Assembly: GCA_012837425.1 (NCBI GenBank)
Contig: DURE01000027.1
Coordinates: 1-64,000, forward strand
Direction of reading: 5' to 3'
DNA: 64,000 nt
From: Clostridiales bacterium
Lineage (GTDB): Bacteria > Bacillota > Clostridia > Oscillospirales > CAG-272
Below the pieces are notes generated by a model. The model did no database searches. It was not told the origin of the DNA and saw nothing but the letters and a program-made list of their open reading frames with translations. Made by a program: the position numbers and the translations under genes. Each line of letters opens with the position of its first letter. The first letter of the stretch is position 1. This document shows, one piece after another, positions 8,297 through 16,525 of this stretch.

Positions 8297-9145
8297 CTAG
8301 TTATATTCGTATACTCCTTCATACACGGTCACGGCGGGACCTTCTATTGTTATGTGATAATCGCTGTCACAGACAATTAATAGCTCGCCTCCCGGCAGCT
8401 TAACGATGACGGGTGTGTCAAAGCTGCACAGCCCAAGCCGCGCTGCCGCCGCCACCGCGGCGCCCGCGCCGGTACCGCAGGCCAGAGTCTCGCCGCTTCC
8501 ACGCTCCCAGACGCGCATTTGTATGGTGTTGCGGTTGAGAACCCGGATGAAATCAACGTTTGCTCTGTCAGGGAAAAGCTCATGCCGCTCAATGGCCGGG
8601 CCGATCCGCTCAAGGTCGAGCAAGTCAAGGTCCTCCGACATTATTATCACCGCATGCGGGTTGCCCATGGAAAGACAGGTGGCCGGGTAGGTTTTACCGA
8701 GGATAGAGAGCGGCCGGTTGATTACCGGCTCAGCTGAGAGCACCGGGACGCTTACCGGCAAAAAATCTGCCCGGCCCATGTCAACCTTAACCGATGAAAC
8801 GCAGCCATCATCCCCGACGGTCAGCTCAAGGTGCTTTATGCCTGAGGGCGTCTCGACAGACAGGCGTCTTGCCCTTTTGATGCCCCGGTCATGGACATAT
8901 TTCCCGACGCAGCGGATACCGTTTCCGCACATACCGGCCTCACTGCCGTCGGCGTTGAATATCCTCATTTTCAGGTCGGCCACCTCCGAGCGGCATATCA
9001 GCACAATGCCGTCGGCGCCGACAGAAAAGCGCCGGCGAGACATCTCCCTGGCAAGCCGGGCTGGGTCGGGTAGGTTGTACTTTTGGCAATCAATATATAT
9101 ATAATCGTTGCCTGTGCCCTGCATTTTGGTGAATTCGATTTTCAT
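8297..9145 (-). CDS. dapF: Diaminopimelate epimerase
   Basis: Converts LL- to meso-diaminopimelate, the penultimate step to lysine and the cross-linking diamino acid of peptidoglycan; it acts in the cytoplasm without cofactor. The two catalytic cysteines are in place: Cys73 in GMCGNGIRC and Cys223 in LACGTGAGAA. Length from the chosen start is 282 residues, normal for DapF. The frame is open to 9304 but the ATG at 9145 (MKIEFTKMQGTGND) has a GGAAAGGAG site upstream and matches the family N terminus. It is divergent from dpaA, which makes spore dipicolinate from the same lysine pathway. Confidence 0.97.
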   Translation of the reverse strand: MKIEFTKMQGTGNDYIYIDCQKYNLPDPARLAREMSRRRFSVGADGIVLICRSEVADLKMRIFNADGSEAGMCGNGIRCVGKYVHDRGIKRARRLSVETPSGIKHLELTVGDDGCVSSVKVDMGRADFLPVSVPVLSAEPVINRPLSILGKTYPATCLSMGNPHAVIIMSEDLDLLDLERIGPAIERHELFPDRANVDFIRVLNRNTIQMRVWERGSGETLACGTGAGAAVAAAARLGLCSFDTPVIVKLPGGELLIVCDSDYHITIEGPAVTVYEGVYEYN

Positions 9146-9453
9146 ACGGCTGACGGCTCCTTTCCTTGCTATGGTGGCTATATCACTCGCCGGCGCTGTC
9201 TGCTGCCGGAAAACTTCATATATTGATATATTAACACAATAAAGCTGGCGGCGCAATAGAGAAAAAGGTCGATTTACAAGTGGCGCGGGGCGGGATGACA
9301 CCATAAAATATAGTATGGTAGCGTGGCCCGAAAAGCCGGACAGCCTGCTTTTGCGGGAGAGGGTTCAGTCCGGTCAGGCCGAAATGATTGCCTGGCCGGG
9401 CTTCGGGCCTGTTTCAGATTTTCACAGCCGTCTGTTACGGCATGGAGGTAAAT
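9146..9453. promoter_or_regulatory. dapF-dpaA divergent intergenic region
   Basis: About 308 bases without a convincing gene. It has an AT-rich patch (CATATATTGATATATTAAC, near 9210-9230) and CATAAAATA at 9302-9310, which fits the SigK/SigE -10 form CATA-N3-TA reading towards dpaA. I cannot identify a matching -35 at the expected distance, so the sporulation promoter is tentative. The stretch from 9330 to 9440 is GC-rich leader with several short inverted repeats. Confidence 0.35.
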
Positions 9454-10377
9454 ATGTACGACAATATAAAACTAGCTTTGCTGGGAGGCGACCTGAGGCA
9501 GCTGTCGATAGCCAGACGGCTGTCGGGCCTGGGGTTTGAGGCCGCGGTGTGGGGGCTCGGAACCTGCGAGACCGAAATAGGAGATGCGGTGCGCTGCGCC
9601 GAATGGCAGGACGCCATAAAGGGAAGCCGGGCGGTGATACTGCCGCTGCCCGCCTCGGCCGACGGCATAAATGTCAACTGCCCGCTGAATACCGACGCGG
9701 GGAGCCAACAGCTGAGAATGATGCAGCTGCTTGAGGAGATAGAACGAGCCGAGGGAGATGTGCTTTTAATAGGCGGGAAATTTACGCCCTCGCACAAATC
9801 GGCGGCCGAAAAGCGCGGGATAAGGACTGTTGATTATTTTGATTCTGAGGAACTTCAGATAAAGAACGCCGTGCCTACCGCCGAGGGCGCTATTGCTATT
9901 GCCATGAATGAGCTGCCGGTAACCATACAGGGCTCAAAATCGGCGGTCATCGGCTATGGCAGGGTAGGCAGGGTGCTGGCCGACAAGCTTGCCGCGCTTG
10001 GCTCCCGGGTGACTGTCGCCGCCCGGAAGCCTGCAGACCTTGCGTGGGCATACAACCGGATGTTTGATACGCTGCGCATTGAGCTGAGAAACGGGAAGAG
10101 CAGCCTTGCGGCTCTGGGCCGGGGATATGACGTTATATTCAATACCGTCCCTTATTGGCTCTTTGACAGCGGCGTGCTCGCGCAGCTCTGCGAAAAAACC
10201 CTGATAATCGACATCGCGTCGGCCCCCGGCGGCGTCGATTCGAAGGCCGCCGGCGAGTGCGGCATAAAAGTAATCTGGGCGCTGTCGCTGCCCGGCAAGA
10301 ACTCGCCCTTTACCGCGGGCGAAATAATCTGCGATTCGATAATCGACATTCTGGCACAGGAAGGAGTAATACAGTGA
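9454..10377 (+). CDS. dpaA: Dipicolinate synthase subunit A
   Basis: With DpaB it oxidises 4-hydroxy-tetrahydrodipicolinate to dipicolinic acid, the calcium-binding spore-core solute; in Bacillus (spoVFA) this happens in the mother cell. The protein has a Rossmann NAD(P) site in AVIGYGRVGRVLADKL near residues 158-175 and a D-2-hydroxyacid-dehydrogenase-like fold. Length is 307, as expected. The ATG at 9454 is chosen because GGAGGT lies just before it; upstream in-frame ATGs overlap that ribosome site. Its stop overlaps the dpaB start. It shows that the organism forms endospores. Confidence 0.95.
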   Translation: MYDNIKLALLGGDLRQLSIARRLSGLGFEAAVWGLGTCETEIGDAVRCAEWQDAIKGSRAVILPLPASADGINVNCPLNTDAGSQQLRMMQLLEEIERAEGDVLLIGGKFTPSHKSAAEKRGIRTVDYFDSEELQIKNAVPTAEGAIAIAMNELPVTIQGSKSAVIGYGRVGRVLADKLAALGSRVTVAARKPADLAWAYNRMFDTLRIELRNGKSSLAALGRGYDVIFNTVPYWLFDSGVLAQLCEKTLIIDIASAPGGVDSKAAGECGIKVIWALSLPGKNSPFTAGEIICDSIIDILAQEGVIQ

Positions 10378-10934
10378 TAGGATATGCAATGTGCGGGTCG
10401 TTTTGTACCATGGAATCCTCGCTGCAGCAGCTTGCCCTGCTCAGGGAACGGGGATATGACATAATTCCGATTATGAGCGGCAACCTGTACAACACCGATA
10501 CGCGATTCGGCCCTGCCTCGTATTTCCGCGAACGGGCAGAGCAAATCTGCGGCAGAGAAATACTACATACCATAGTAGATACCGAGCCGCTAGGACCGCG
10601 AATATCGCTCGATGCGCTGGTTATCTGCCCCTGCACCGGGAACAGTCTTGCCAAAATAGCGCTTGGAATCACCGACACCTCGGTGACAATGGCGGCAAAG
10701 GCGCATCTTAGGTGCAACAGGCCGCTGGTAATTGCCCTGGCCTCAAACGACGCGCTGTCGGCGAACCTGAAGAATATCGCCACGCTGCTGGCGCGCAAAC
10801 ATGTGTATTTTGTCCCGATGGCCCAGGATGACCCGGAGGTAAAACCAAACTCGCTGGTGGCCGATTACAGCCTGGTACCCCAAACGCTGGAGTGCGCACT
10901 TTCCGGGCTGCAGTATCAGAAGGTGTTTGTATAA
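10374..10934 (+). CDS. dpaB: Dipicolinate synthase subunit B (flavoprotein)
   Basis: Second subunit of dipicolinate synthase (spoVFB), a flavoprotein-fold partner of DpaA. The 186 residues carry the family features: GYAMCGSFCTM at the start, then VICPCTGNSLAKIALGITD around 85-103 and VTMAAKAHLR after it. Translation starts at a GTG (10374) that overlaps the dpaA stop (GTGATAG), a coupling overlap. A strong terminator follows at 10940, so dpaA-dpaB is a two-gene operon; dapG or asd genes found next to it in Bacillus are absent. Confidence 0.95.
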   Translation: MIGYAMCGSFCTMESSLQQLALLRERGYDIIPIMSGNLYNTDTRFGPASYFRERAEQICGREILHTIVDTEPLGPRISLDALVICPCTGNSLAKIALGITDTSVTMAAKAHLRCNRPLVIALASNDALSANLKNIATLLARKHVYFVPMAQDDPEVKPNSLVADYSLVPQTLECALSGLQYQKVFV

Positions 10935-10939
10935 AGGTA

Positions 10940-10978
10940 GCGGCGGCATGACCACATGCCGCCGCGATAATCTTTTTA
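10940..10978 (+). terminator. Intrinsic terminator of dpaAB
   Basis: GCGGCGGCATG (10940-10950) pairs perfectly with CATGCCGCCGC (10955-10965) across a 4-nt loop, followed by GATAATCTTTTT. Confidence 0.9.
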
Positions 10979-10980
10979 CA

Positions 10981-11058
10981 GATTTTCAAAAAGGGTCTTG
11001 AGCGGGGGACCGGGGGTGGAACCCCCGAAGTAAACGGGGTTCGGGGCAGCGCCCCGCC
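10981..11058 (+). repeat. Module B copy of the dispersed intergenic repeat
   Basis: TTTTCAAAAAGGGTCTTGAGCGGGGG followed by CCGGGGGTGGAACCCCCG and GGGGTTCGGGGCAGCGCCCC. It lacks module A and fills the whole gap between the dpaAB terminator and the convergent membrane-protein gene. Confidence 0.7.
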
Positions 11059-11763
11059 TTACTTCCGGTTGCGGATAATTTTTCTTACCAGCACCCCGAC
11101 AAAATACAGCAGCGCGAGCACCGAGATGATGATCAGAGCCATCAGGACATTGCGGTCTACAACATTCTGCGCAATCATTATGGTCAGCAAAACCGCCGGC
11201 GCCCGGGCAACGCCCGAGATAAGCAGGAAATAGGCAAGCTTTATTTTTGTCGTGCCGAAGCAGTAGTTCATCATATCTTTGGGTGTGCCGGGGACAAGAT
11301 AGAGCAGAAAGGTGAGAATATACAGATTTCGCCCCTTGATTTTCGAGAAAAACCGCTCGTATCTTTCTTCGGAATAAAAGAGACCGACAACTACCCGACC
11401 GAAGCGCCGGGCGAGCAGGAAGGATATAACCGAGCCTAGTTCAAAGCCCAAGAGAAACAACAGGGTTCCGCCGACAGGACCGAAGGCAAATCCTCCGGCA
11501 ATCTGCATCGGGCCGTCATGGATGACCGCAAGCATCACCTGAAGCGCGCAGAGCAGCACATAAACCAGCTTGGCGAAATAGCCGTAGGAATCTATCCATT
11601 CTCGGAAGCGGTCGGGATCGGCGGCAAGCTCGGCCAGCTTGTTCTGATATATTACGGCAAGCAAGCCGATTAGTATTATATAGCCCACAGTAATAGATAC
11701 GACAATTATTATCCGCCGTTTTTTTGCCTGGTTGTGCTTCCCGTTGTCGGGCAATGACGCCAT
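11059..11763 (-). CDS. TVP38/TMEM64 family (SNARE-associated/DedA-like) membrane protein
   Basis: Integral membrane protein of 234 residues. A basic N terminus is followed by a helix at about 17-40, then the conserved core with FAFGPVGGTLLFLLGFELGS near 92-112 and FLLARRFGR after it, and LVPGTPKDMMNY near 158, both typical of TVP38-type proteins. Two or three further helices finish the protein. Relatives have been linked to lipid transport or membrane homeostasis, but the substrate here is unknown. A GGGAGG site precedes the ATG. It is probably its own unit or the tail of the downstream-reading minus-strand genes. Confidence 0.85.
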   Translation of the reverse strand: MASLPDNGKHNQAKKRRIIIVVSITVGYIILIGLLAVIYQNKLAELAADPDRFREWIDSYGYFAKLVYVLLCALQVMLAVIHDGPMQIAGGFAFGPVGGTLLFLLGFELGSVISFLLARRFGRVVVGLFYSEERYERFFSKIKGRNLYILTFLLYLVPGTPKDMMNYCFGTTKIKLAYFLLISGVARAPAVLLTIMIAQNVVDRNVLMALIIISVLALLYFVGVLVRKIIRNRK

Positions 11764-11839
11764 AAATTTCCTCCCGATTTATCACTGGCAGAGCACGCAA
11801 GTCGCGTCATGTGCCGATAATTAATACTGCTGTATTGCG

Positions 11840-14800
11840 TTAATTGTTCGGATATGTGATTTCATATATGCGTGGTGAGACGGTAATACCTTCACGCTTC
11901 AAGCGGTACTCATAGCACCAGCGGTCCCCCAAGGTGCGCCATGCACCGGGGCCGGGATAGCTCAGCAAATCGTCGGCGCAGTGGAGTGGGCCGCAGGTGT
12001 TGGTCCGCGGGACATAGAGGTTGACATCAAGCTTATGCCGGCCGGCCGGAAGCACACCGAAATTGGCCTTATAGGGCGAGAAGGCGATTACCACCGGTTC
12101 ACCCTCATCGACCGAGGCGGTGAGGACCGCGCCGCGGTACTGCGGTATGGTTATCTCAAGCTCGCCTCCGCGGGTTTCGGGTTCGAAATGATAGGTAAGT
12201 ACGCCGCTGTAGAAGGGTAGGGTCTGATTTGTGATACTTTCATAGGCCAGTGTTTTGGCAGGTTCTACAATTTTTGCAATCCGCCCACGGACCTCGACTC
12301 CGAAATTCCCGAGGAGATAGCAGGGCTCGGTTGCAGTGCGCTTGCCGAAGGGATATTCAATCTCAAGGGTATTATTCCCCTGCCTGATAGGCGGTAATCT
12401 TAAGGTCTTTATCGACTTGTCGATATACCAGCCCGAGGGCGTGTTGTCAGTAGGCTGCCCGTTGAATATGATTTTTGCAACCTCGGGGGTCTCAAGCGCA
12501 AGGAGGGGGGCGGGATAATCAATATCACTCAATATGCTGAACCTCAGCCTTATTTTGTGCTCGGGCGGGTCGGCAGGCAGATACCAGGGTTGGTCGGCGC
12601 CCCCGCTCCAGGGCGTCCAGCCGAGTCGGCGGCGGCAGGCCGTGTCTGCACGCAGGATTTCCTCGGGCAGGGCCGAATACTCCTCGTCGTCAAGGGCGTA
12701 ATGAGCCATGTCAAGCAGCAGCACGTTGGGTTCGCCTGTTGTGTAGGGAACGGCCGGCGGGACGTCGAGGGCCCGCACTTCGGGCTTGGCCTTTGGCGGC
12801 TCGGGCCGGGCGGCGGCTGCGGCAGCTGGCATGAGCCTGAGCAGCAGGCTGTCATGCTGATACAGTCCGGCGCTTATAACCGTATTTCCGGCGGCGTGCG
12901 AGCAGGCCTGCGGGCGGATTTCGCCGGTCAGCGTGTCGTAGAGCGTCGGTGTCCAGAGCCCCTTTATTGTGATTTTTACATCCTGGCGGCGGGAAATGTC
13001 GGGGTTCGCTGAGTCCTTGCCGGGGCAGACGAAAAGCCACATGCCGTCCCCGTCATACCGCAGCTGGTGGACGAGGTTGTCGGTAAGGCTGCCGCTGGTG
13101 TTGCGGATGTCAATAATCCTGTAAGGCTCAAGGGCGGCGAGCAGCGCGCTGCGCGAGTAAGAAATGCGCTCGGCTTTTGAGTCGTTGTAGAGCGCTATTG
13201 CCGGCCCGGCGGCTTCGTCCGAGGCGTCGACATACTTCGGGGCGTCGCCCATGAATATCAGCCTGCCGCCCGCGGCTGCAAATGCCGCGAGCCGCTCAAG
13301 TGTGGTTGAGCGCAGGGTCCGACAGCCGGGCACAATAACAACATCATATTTCATATAGCCGACCTCAAGCGGGCAGCCGCCCTTCTTGCATAGGTCGGGG
13401 AGCAGCGACTCTGCGATATAGTCGAAATCAATTGAGCCGAAAAGCAGCCATTCGGTGAGGGACTGGAATTCGGTATCAAGCTGGTCGCGGACAAGCGCGG
13501 TCTGCTCGGCCGGACCCCAGTGCAGCCAGTAGCTCTCGATGGGATGAATCACGCCAACCCTGACGCAGGGCTTGCCGCGGGTCAGTGCGGTATTCAGGCG
13601 TGAGAAGTGATTTTCAATATATGAGTAAAGCGAATACCAGGGCGACTGATAGCTGATGGAGGCGGGGTAGTCGCGTTTGGCCTCGCCCTCCATCGAAACC
13701 CATGAGAGGTGCGGGACTCTTACGGTTACACCCAGCGCGGCCTGCCAGTCGCCCTGCAGCTTGTGCCCGCGGAAGTCGTAGTCCCAGCTGGTCACGCCAT
13801 AGAGTTCGCTCATAACCCCCTCGCGGCCGAACTGCCGGGCCGCCGACTGCGCCTGCTTAGCGGTAGTGTACTCATGCCGGTTTGCCAGCATGTCTATCCC
13901 CGGGATGTGGAATGAGCGATAGGCACGCATGGCCTCGCTGACAGCCGAGGTCTGAGAGAAGAGCGTCGGTTCCTTCATCATGTGCCCGGTGAGCAGGATA
14001 TTGTTTTTTTCGCACCATCCCCCTATGTTGTCGGCAAAGGCCTCGGTAAAGCGCTCGCAGACATGGTCGTGATAGCGGTATCTGGTCTTTGAGACCCGCC
14101 CGTCGGGGAGTTCCCAGATAAGCTCGGGGATATTTGCCACAAGTTCCTCGCCGTAGACCGCAGCGTATGTGTCGGGCAGGTTGTCGGTCCAGGGCAGCGC
14201 GACATCCTGGAGCGAGTCGGCGAAGCGTAGGGTCTGCTTGTGGGTGAACTGGGGTTCGTCGGTGAAAATCGCCGGGACGGTTGAGCCGAACTCGCTGCCC
14301 ACCTTTTGTCTATAGGCCTCGTGGGTCAGCTCGATGAAGCGGTCGATAGCCGCTTTTTTCAGGGTGTCGGCATAGGTATAGCCGTTATACCGGGGCGAGC
14401 AGTGCGGAGTTTCGATGTAGGCATACCAGAGTCGGCCTTCGGCCGCCTCGCCTTCTTTTATCCTGCGGTAAGACTTGAGACAGCCCTCCTCGTCGAGCAC
14501 AATGTCAAATACGGCAACAAGCCGCCCCTGCCCGCTGCGGACCGCCGTGGCCTGCTCGTTGCCCTGCCTCTCTCTGCCGCCCTCGACCTCATAAGGCGTC
14601 GGTGTGAAGAGCAGATACTTTATGCGGTACTCGGGGTCTTTAGTGACAAACCCGCCGGCGTATCCAGAGGGCCACCTGTCCTCATCGTAGAGCCAGGCCA
14701 GCATTTCCTCTTTTTTTGCTTTTTTGACGCAGGCGGCGACAAGGTCCATGAATTCCTCGCCGAGATACGGGGTAGCCATGCCCTGTCGGACATGCATGTG

Positions 14801-14965
14801 AAAGCCCCCGAAGCCCATTTTTTTGAGTACCTCAATTTGCCAGAGTAGCTCGTCCTTGTCAAGCCTGCAGTTCCATGACCAGAAGGGGGTTCCACGGTAC
14901 TCAGATGTAGGGTTTCTGAACAGCTCCTCGCTGAGTTCCTTTGCCGTATTCTTTTTGTAAAGCAT
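11840..14965 (-). CDS. Large glycoside hydrolase-like protein, alpha-L-rhamnosidase (GH106-type) candidate
   Basis: A 1041-residue protein without a signal peptide, so probably cytoplasmic. The N-terminal part (about 20-115) has FWSWNCRLDKDEL, GFGGFHMHVRQG and WLYDEDRWPSGYAGG. These resemble a TIM-barrel family annotated in gut bacteria as GH106-like glycosidases. The centre (about 540-640) has an amidotransferase-like beta/alpha region, and the C-terminal third contains beta-sandwich stretches typical of ancillary sugar-binding domains. Its stop-to-start neighbour upstream in the operon is rhaA (21 bases away), which supports release of L-rhamnose from a glycoside. The catalytic glutamates cannot be assigned with certainty, and another glycosidase specificity remains possible. 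Confidence 0.65.
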   Translation of the reverse strand: MLYKKNTAKELSEELFRNPTSEYRGTPFWSWNCRLDKDELLWQIEVLKKMGFGGFHMHVRQGMATPYLGEEFMDLVAACVKKAKKEEMLAWLYDEDRWPSGYAGGFVTKDPEYRIKYLLFTPTPYEVEGGRERQGNEQATAVRSGQGRLVAVFDIVLDEEGCLKSYRRIKEGEAAEGRLWYAYIETPHCSPRYNGYTYADTLKKAAIDRFIELTHEAYRQKVGSEFGSTVPAIFTDEPQFTHKQTLRFADSLQDVALPWTDNLPDTYAAVYGEELVANIPELIWELPDGRVSKTRYRYHDHVCERFTEAFADNIGGWCEKNNILLTGHMMKEPTLFSQTSAVSEAMRAYRSFHIPGIDMLANRHEYTTAKQAQSAARQFGREGVMSELYGVTSWDYDFRGHKLQGDWQAALGVTVRVPHLSWVSMEGEAKRDYPASISYQSPWYSLYSYIENHFSRLNTALTRGKPCVRVGVIHPIESYWLHWGPAEQTALVRDQLDTEFQSLTEWLLFGSIDFDYIAESLLPDLCKKGGCPLEVGYMKYDVVIVPGCRTLRSTTLERLAAFAAAGGRLIFMGDAPKYVDASDEAAGPAIALYNDSKAERISYSRSALLAALEPYRIIDIRNTSGSLTDNLVHQLRYDGDGMWLFVCPGKDSANPDISRRQDVKITIKGLWTPTLYDTLTGEIRPQACSHAAGNTVISAGLYQHDSLLLRLMPAAAAAARPEPPKAKPEVRALDVPPAVPYTTGEPNVLLLDMAHYALDDEEYSALPEEILRADTACRRRLGWTPWSGGADQPWYLPADPPEHKIRLRFSILSDIDYPAPLLALETPEVAKIIFNGQPTDNTPSGWYIDKSIKTLRLPPIRQGNNTLEIEYPFGKRTATEPCYLLGNFGVEVRGRIAKIVEPAKTLAYESITNQTLPFYSGVLTYHFEPETRGGELEITIPQYRGAVLTASVDEGEPVVIAFSPYKANFGVLPAGRHKLDVNLYVPRTNTCGPLHCADDLLSYPGPGAWRTLGDRWCYEYRLKREGITVSPRIYEITYPNN

Positions 14966-14986
14966 GAGATTCTCCTCGCAAAAGTA

Positions 14987-16240
14987 TTATTTTCTGTATT
15001 TCAACACTTCGTTTTCATATTCTTTTACATCATCGAGCCAATTCTCGCCGGGCTCAACCTTCGCGCGACGGCAAAACTCGGCCCACACCTCGCCATATGG
15101 CAGGGTTTTCAGCTCTTCCTGCAGTACCAATAGCTCGGTGAAGTTGCCTGAGTGCTGCAGCTCTGCCAGCTTCTCATGCGGGGTGAGTAGGGCACAGAGC
15201 AGCGCCTTCTGGAAATTACGCATGCCGAGTATCCAGGCGGCGACGCGGTTTATGCTGGCGTCAAAAAAGTCAAGGCCGACAAGGACGCGGCCAAGAGCGC
15301 CGCACCTGACAATTTCGTATGCAATCTCGCGTACCTCGTCGTCAAACCTCACGACATGGTCGCTGTCCCAACGCACCGCGCGGGTGACGTGCAGCGCGAC
15401 TTTATCCGAAAATAAGAGCATTGAGGGTATTTTGTCGGCTACCTGCTCGGTGGGGTGGTAGTGCCCGTTGTCCATGAGCGGCACTATCCCGCGGGTGAGC
15501 GCATAGTTTGTGCAGAATTCGGCCGAGCCGACGGTGTATGATTCAAGCCCGATGCCGAAGACCTTTGACTCAAGCGAGACATAAACCAGACTTCTGTCAT
15601 ATCCGGCGGTGAGTATCGCGTCAAGCGACTCTGCAAGGCGGGCTCGGGGCGAAAGGCGGTCGGCCGGGATGTCTTTGAGGCCGTCGGGAATCCAGATGTT
15701 CATAAGGCAGGGCGTGCCAAGCTCGCGCGCAAAGTATTCAGAGATGCGCAGGCAGGCCACACAGTGGCGAATCCAAAACTCGCGCACTTCCTTGTCGGGG
15801 CTTGAGAGAGTCAGTCCGCGGGCCATGGGGTGCGCAAAACAGGTGGGGTTGAAATCAATCCCCAGCCCGCGCTGCCTGGCAAACTCCACCCACCTCCTAA
15901 AATGCCGTGGCTCGAGCCTGTCGCGGTCGACTTTCTCGCCGTCCTCAAGGATAGCATATGAGGCATGGAGATTGAGCCTGTGCCGGCCGGGGATGCGGGC
16001 GAGCGCAAAGTCAATATCGGCCATCAGTTCATCCGGATTGCGGGCGACTCCGGGGTAGTTGCCGGTTGCCTGAATGCCCCCGCCGGGCGACAAGGCGCCC
16101 TCAAATCCGCGGACATCGTCGCCCTGCCAGCAGTGCAGCGAGACCGGGACACCGAAAAGCCTCTTAATAGCGCCTTCGGTATCAACGCCTATTTGTGCGT
16201 ATCTCTCGCGCGAGGCGGCGTAAGCGGAATTAACTGCCAT
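14987..16240 (-). CDS. rhaA: L-rhamnose isomerase
   Basis: Interconverts L-rhamnose and L-rhamnulose in the cytoplasm using a divalent metal. The 417 residues match the RhaA family along the whole length: LHCWQGDDVRGFE near 35-47, metal-ligand regions VSLESK (Glu224) and MDNGHYHPTE (Asp257, His260), and WDSDHVV near 300. The ATG at 16240 follows GGAACGGAAGG. It is the first gene of an operon with the large glycosidase-like gene. No rhamnulokinase or rhamnulose-1-phosphate aldolase is adjacent, so the pathway must be completed elsewhere in the genome. Confidence 0.95.
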   Translation of the reverse strand: MAVNSAYAASRERYAQIGVDTEGAIKRLFGVPVSLHCWQGDDVRGFEGALSPGGGIQATGNYPGVARNPDELMADIDFALARIPGRHRLNLHASYAILEDGEKVDRDRLEPRHFRRWVEFARQRGLGIDFNPTCFAHPMARGLTLSSPDKEVREFWIRHCVACLRISEYFARELGTPCLMNIWIPDGLKDIPADRLSPRARLAESLDAILTAGYDRSLVYVSLESKVFGIGLESYTVGSAEFCTNYALTRGIVPLMDNGHYHPTEQVADKIPSMLLFSDKVALHVTRAVRWDSDHVVRFDDEVREIAYEIVRCGALGRVLVGLDFFDASINRVAAWILGMRNFQKALLCALLTPHEKLAELQHSGNFTELLVLQEELKTLPYGEVWAEFCRRAKVEPGENWLDDVKEYENEVLKYRK

Positions 16241-16269
16241 AATACCTTCCGTTCCTTTCTGTAGGCGTT

Positions 16270-16304
16270 AAGTGTTTGCCGTACAAGGCCGGCGGCAAAC
16301 ACTT
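16270..16304 (-). promoter_or_regulatory. Long hairpin in the rhaA leader
   Basis: A perfect 12-bp inverted repeat, AAGTGTTTGCCG (16270-16281) and CGGCAAACACTT (16293-16304), with an 11-nt spacer, about 30 bases upstream of the rhaA start and downstream of its promoter. No T tract follows on either strand, so it is not a standard terminator. It may be an operator for a repressor or an mRNA structure. Confidence 0.5.
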
Positions 16305-16394
16305 CAGTAACAATTATAATAATAAAAAAACAGGCGGGCAAGGCCGGGGTTTGCGTCTTTTCCAACCGATTTTAATATCATTTGCCACACAGTT

Positions 16395-16423
16395 ATTCTA
16401 TCATAACCTGTATAAACTTTCAA
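16395..16423 (-). promoter_or_regulatory. SigA-type promoter for rhaA
   Basis: On the minus strand TTGAAA (16418-16423), 17 bp, TAGAAT (16395-16400), giving a leader of about 150 bases before rhaA. GATTTTAATATC occurs just downstream (16368-16379) and again in the divergent pncB promoter (16452-16463). Confidence 0.6.
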
Positions 16424-16449
16424 TTGCAATTTTTTCGGTTGGCAGATAA

Positions 16450-16478
16450 TTGATTTTAATATCCAAACGTGGTATACT
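16450..16478 (+). promoter_or_regulatory. SigA-type promoter for pncB
   Basis: TTGATT (16450-16455), 17 bp, TATACT (16473-16478). The leader to the ATG at 16526 is about 40 bases. Confidence 0.65.
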
Positions 16479-16525
16479 GTTACCTGAAACAAATAACGAC
16501 TGACCGCCGAAAGGATAACCCGAAA

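Noticed and set aside
9146-9304. N-terminal extension of DapF
   Set aside because: The family begins at MKIEFTKMQG, which has a good ribosome site at 9145.
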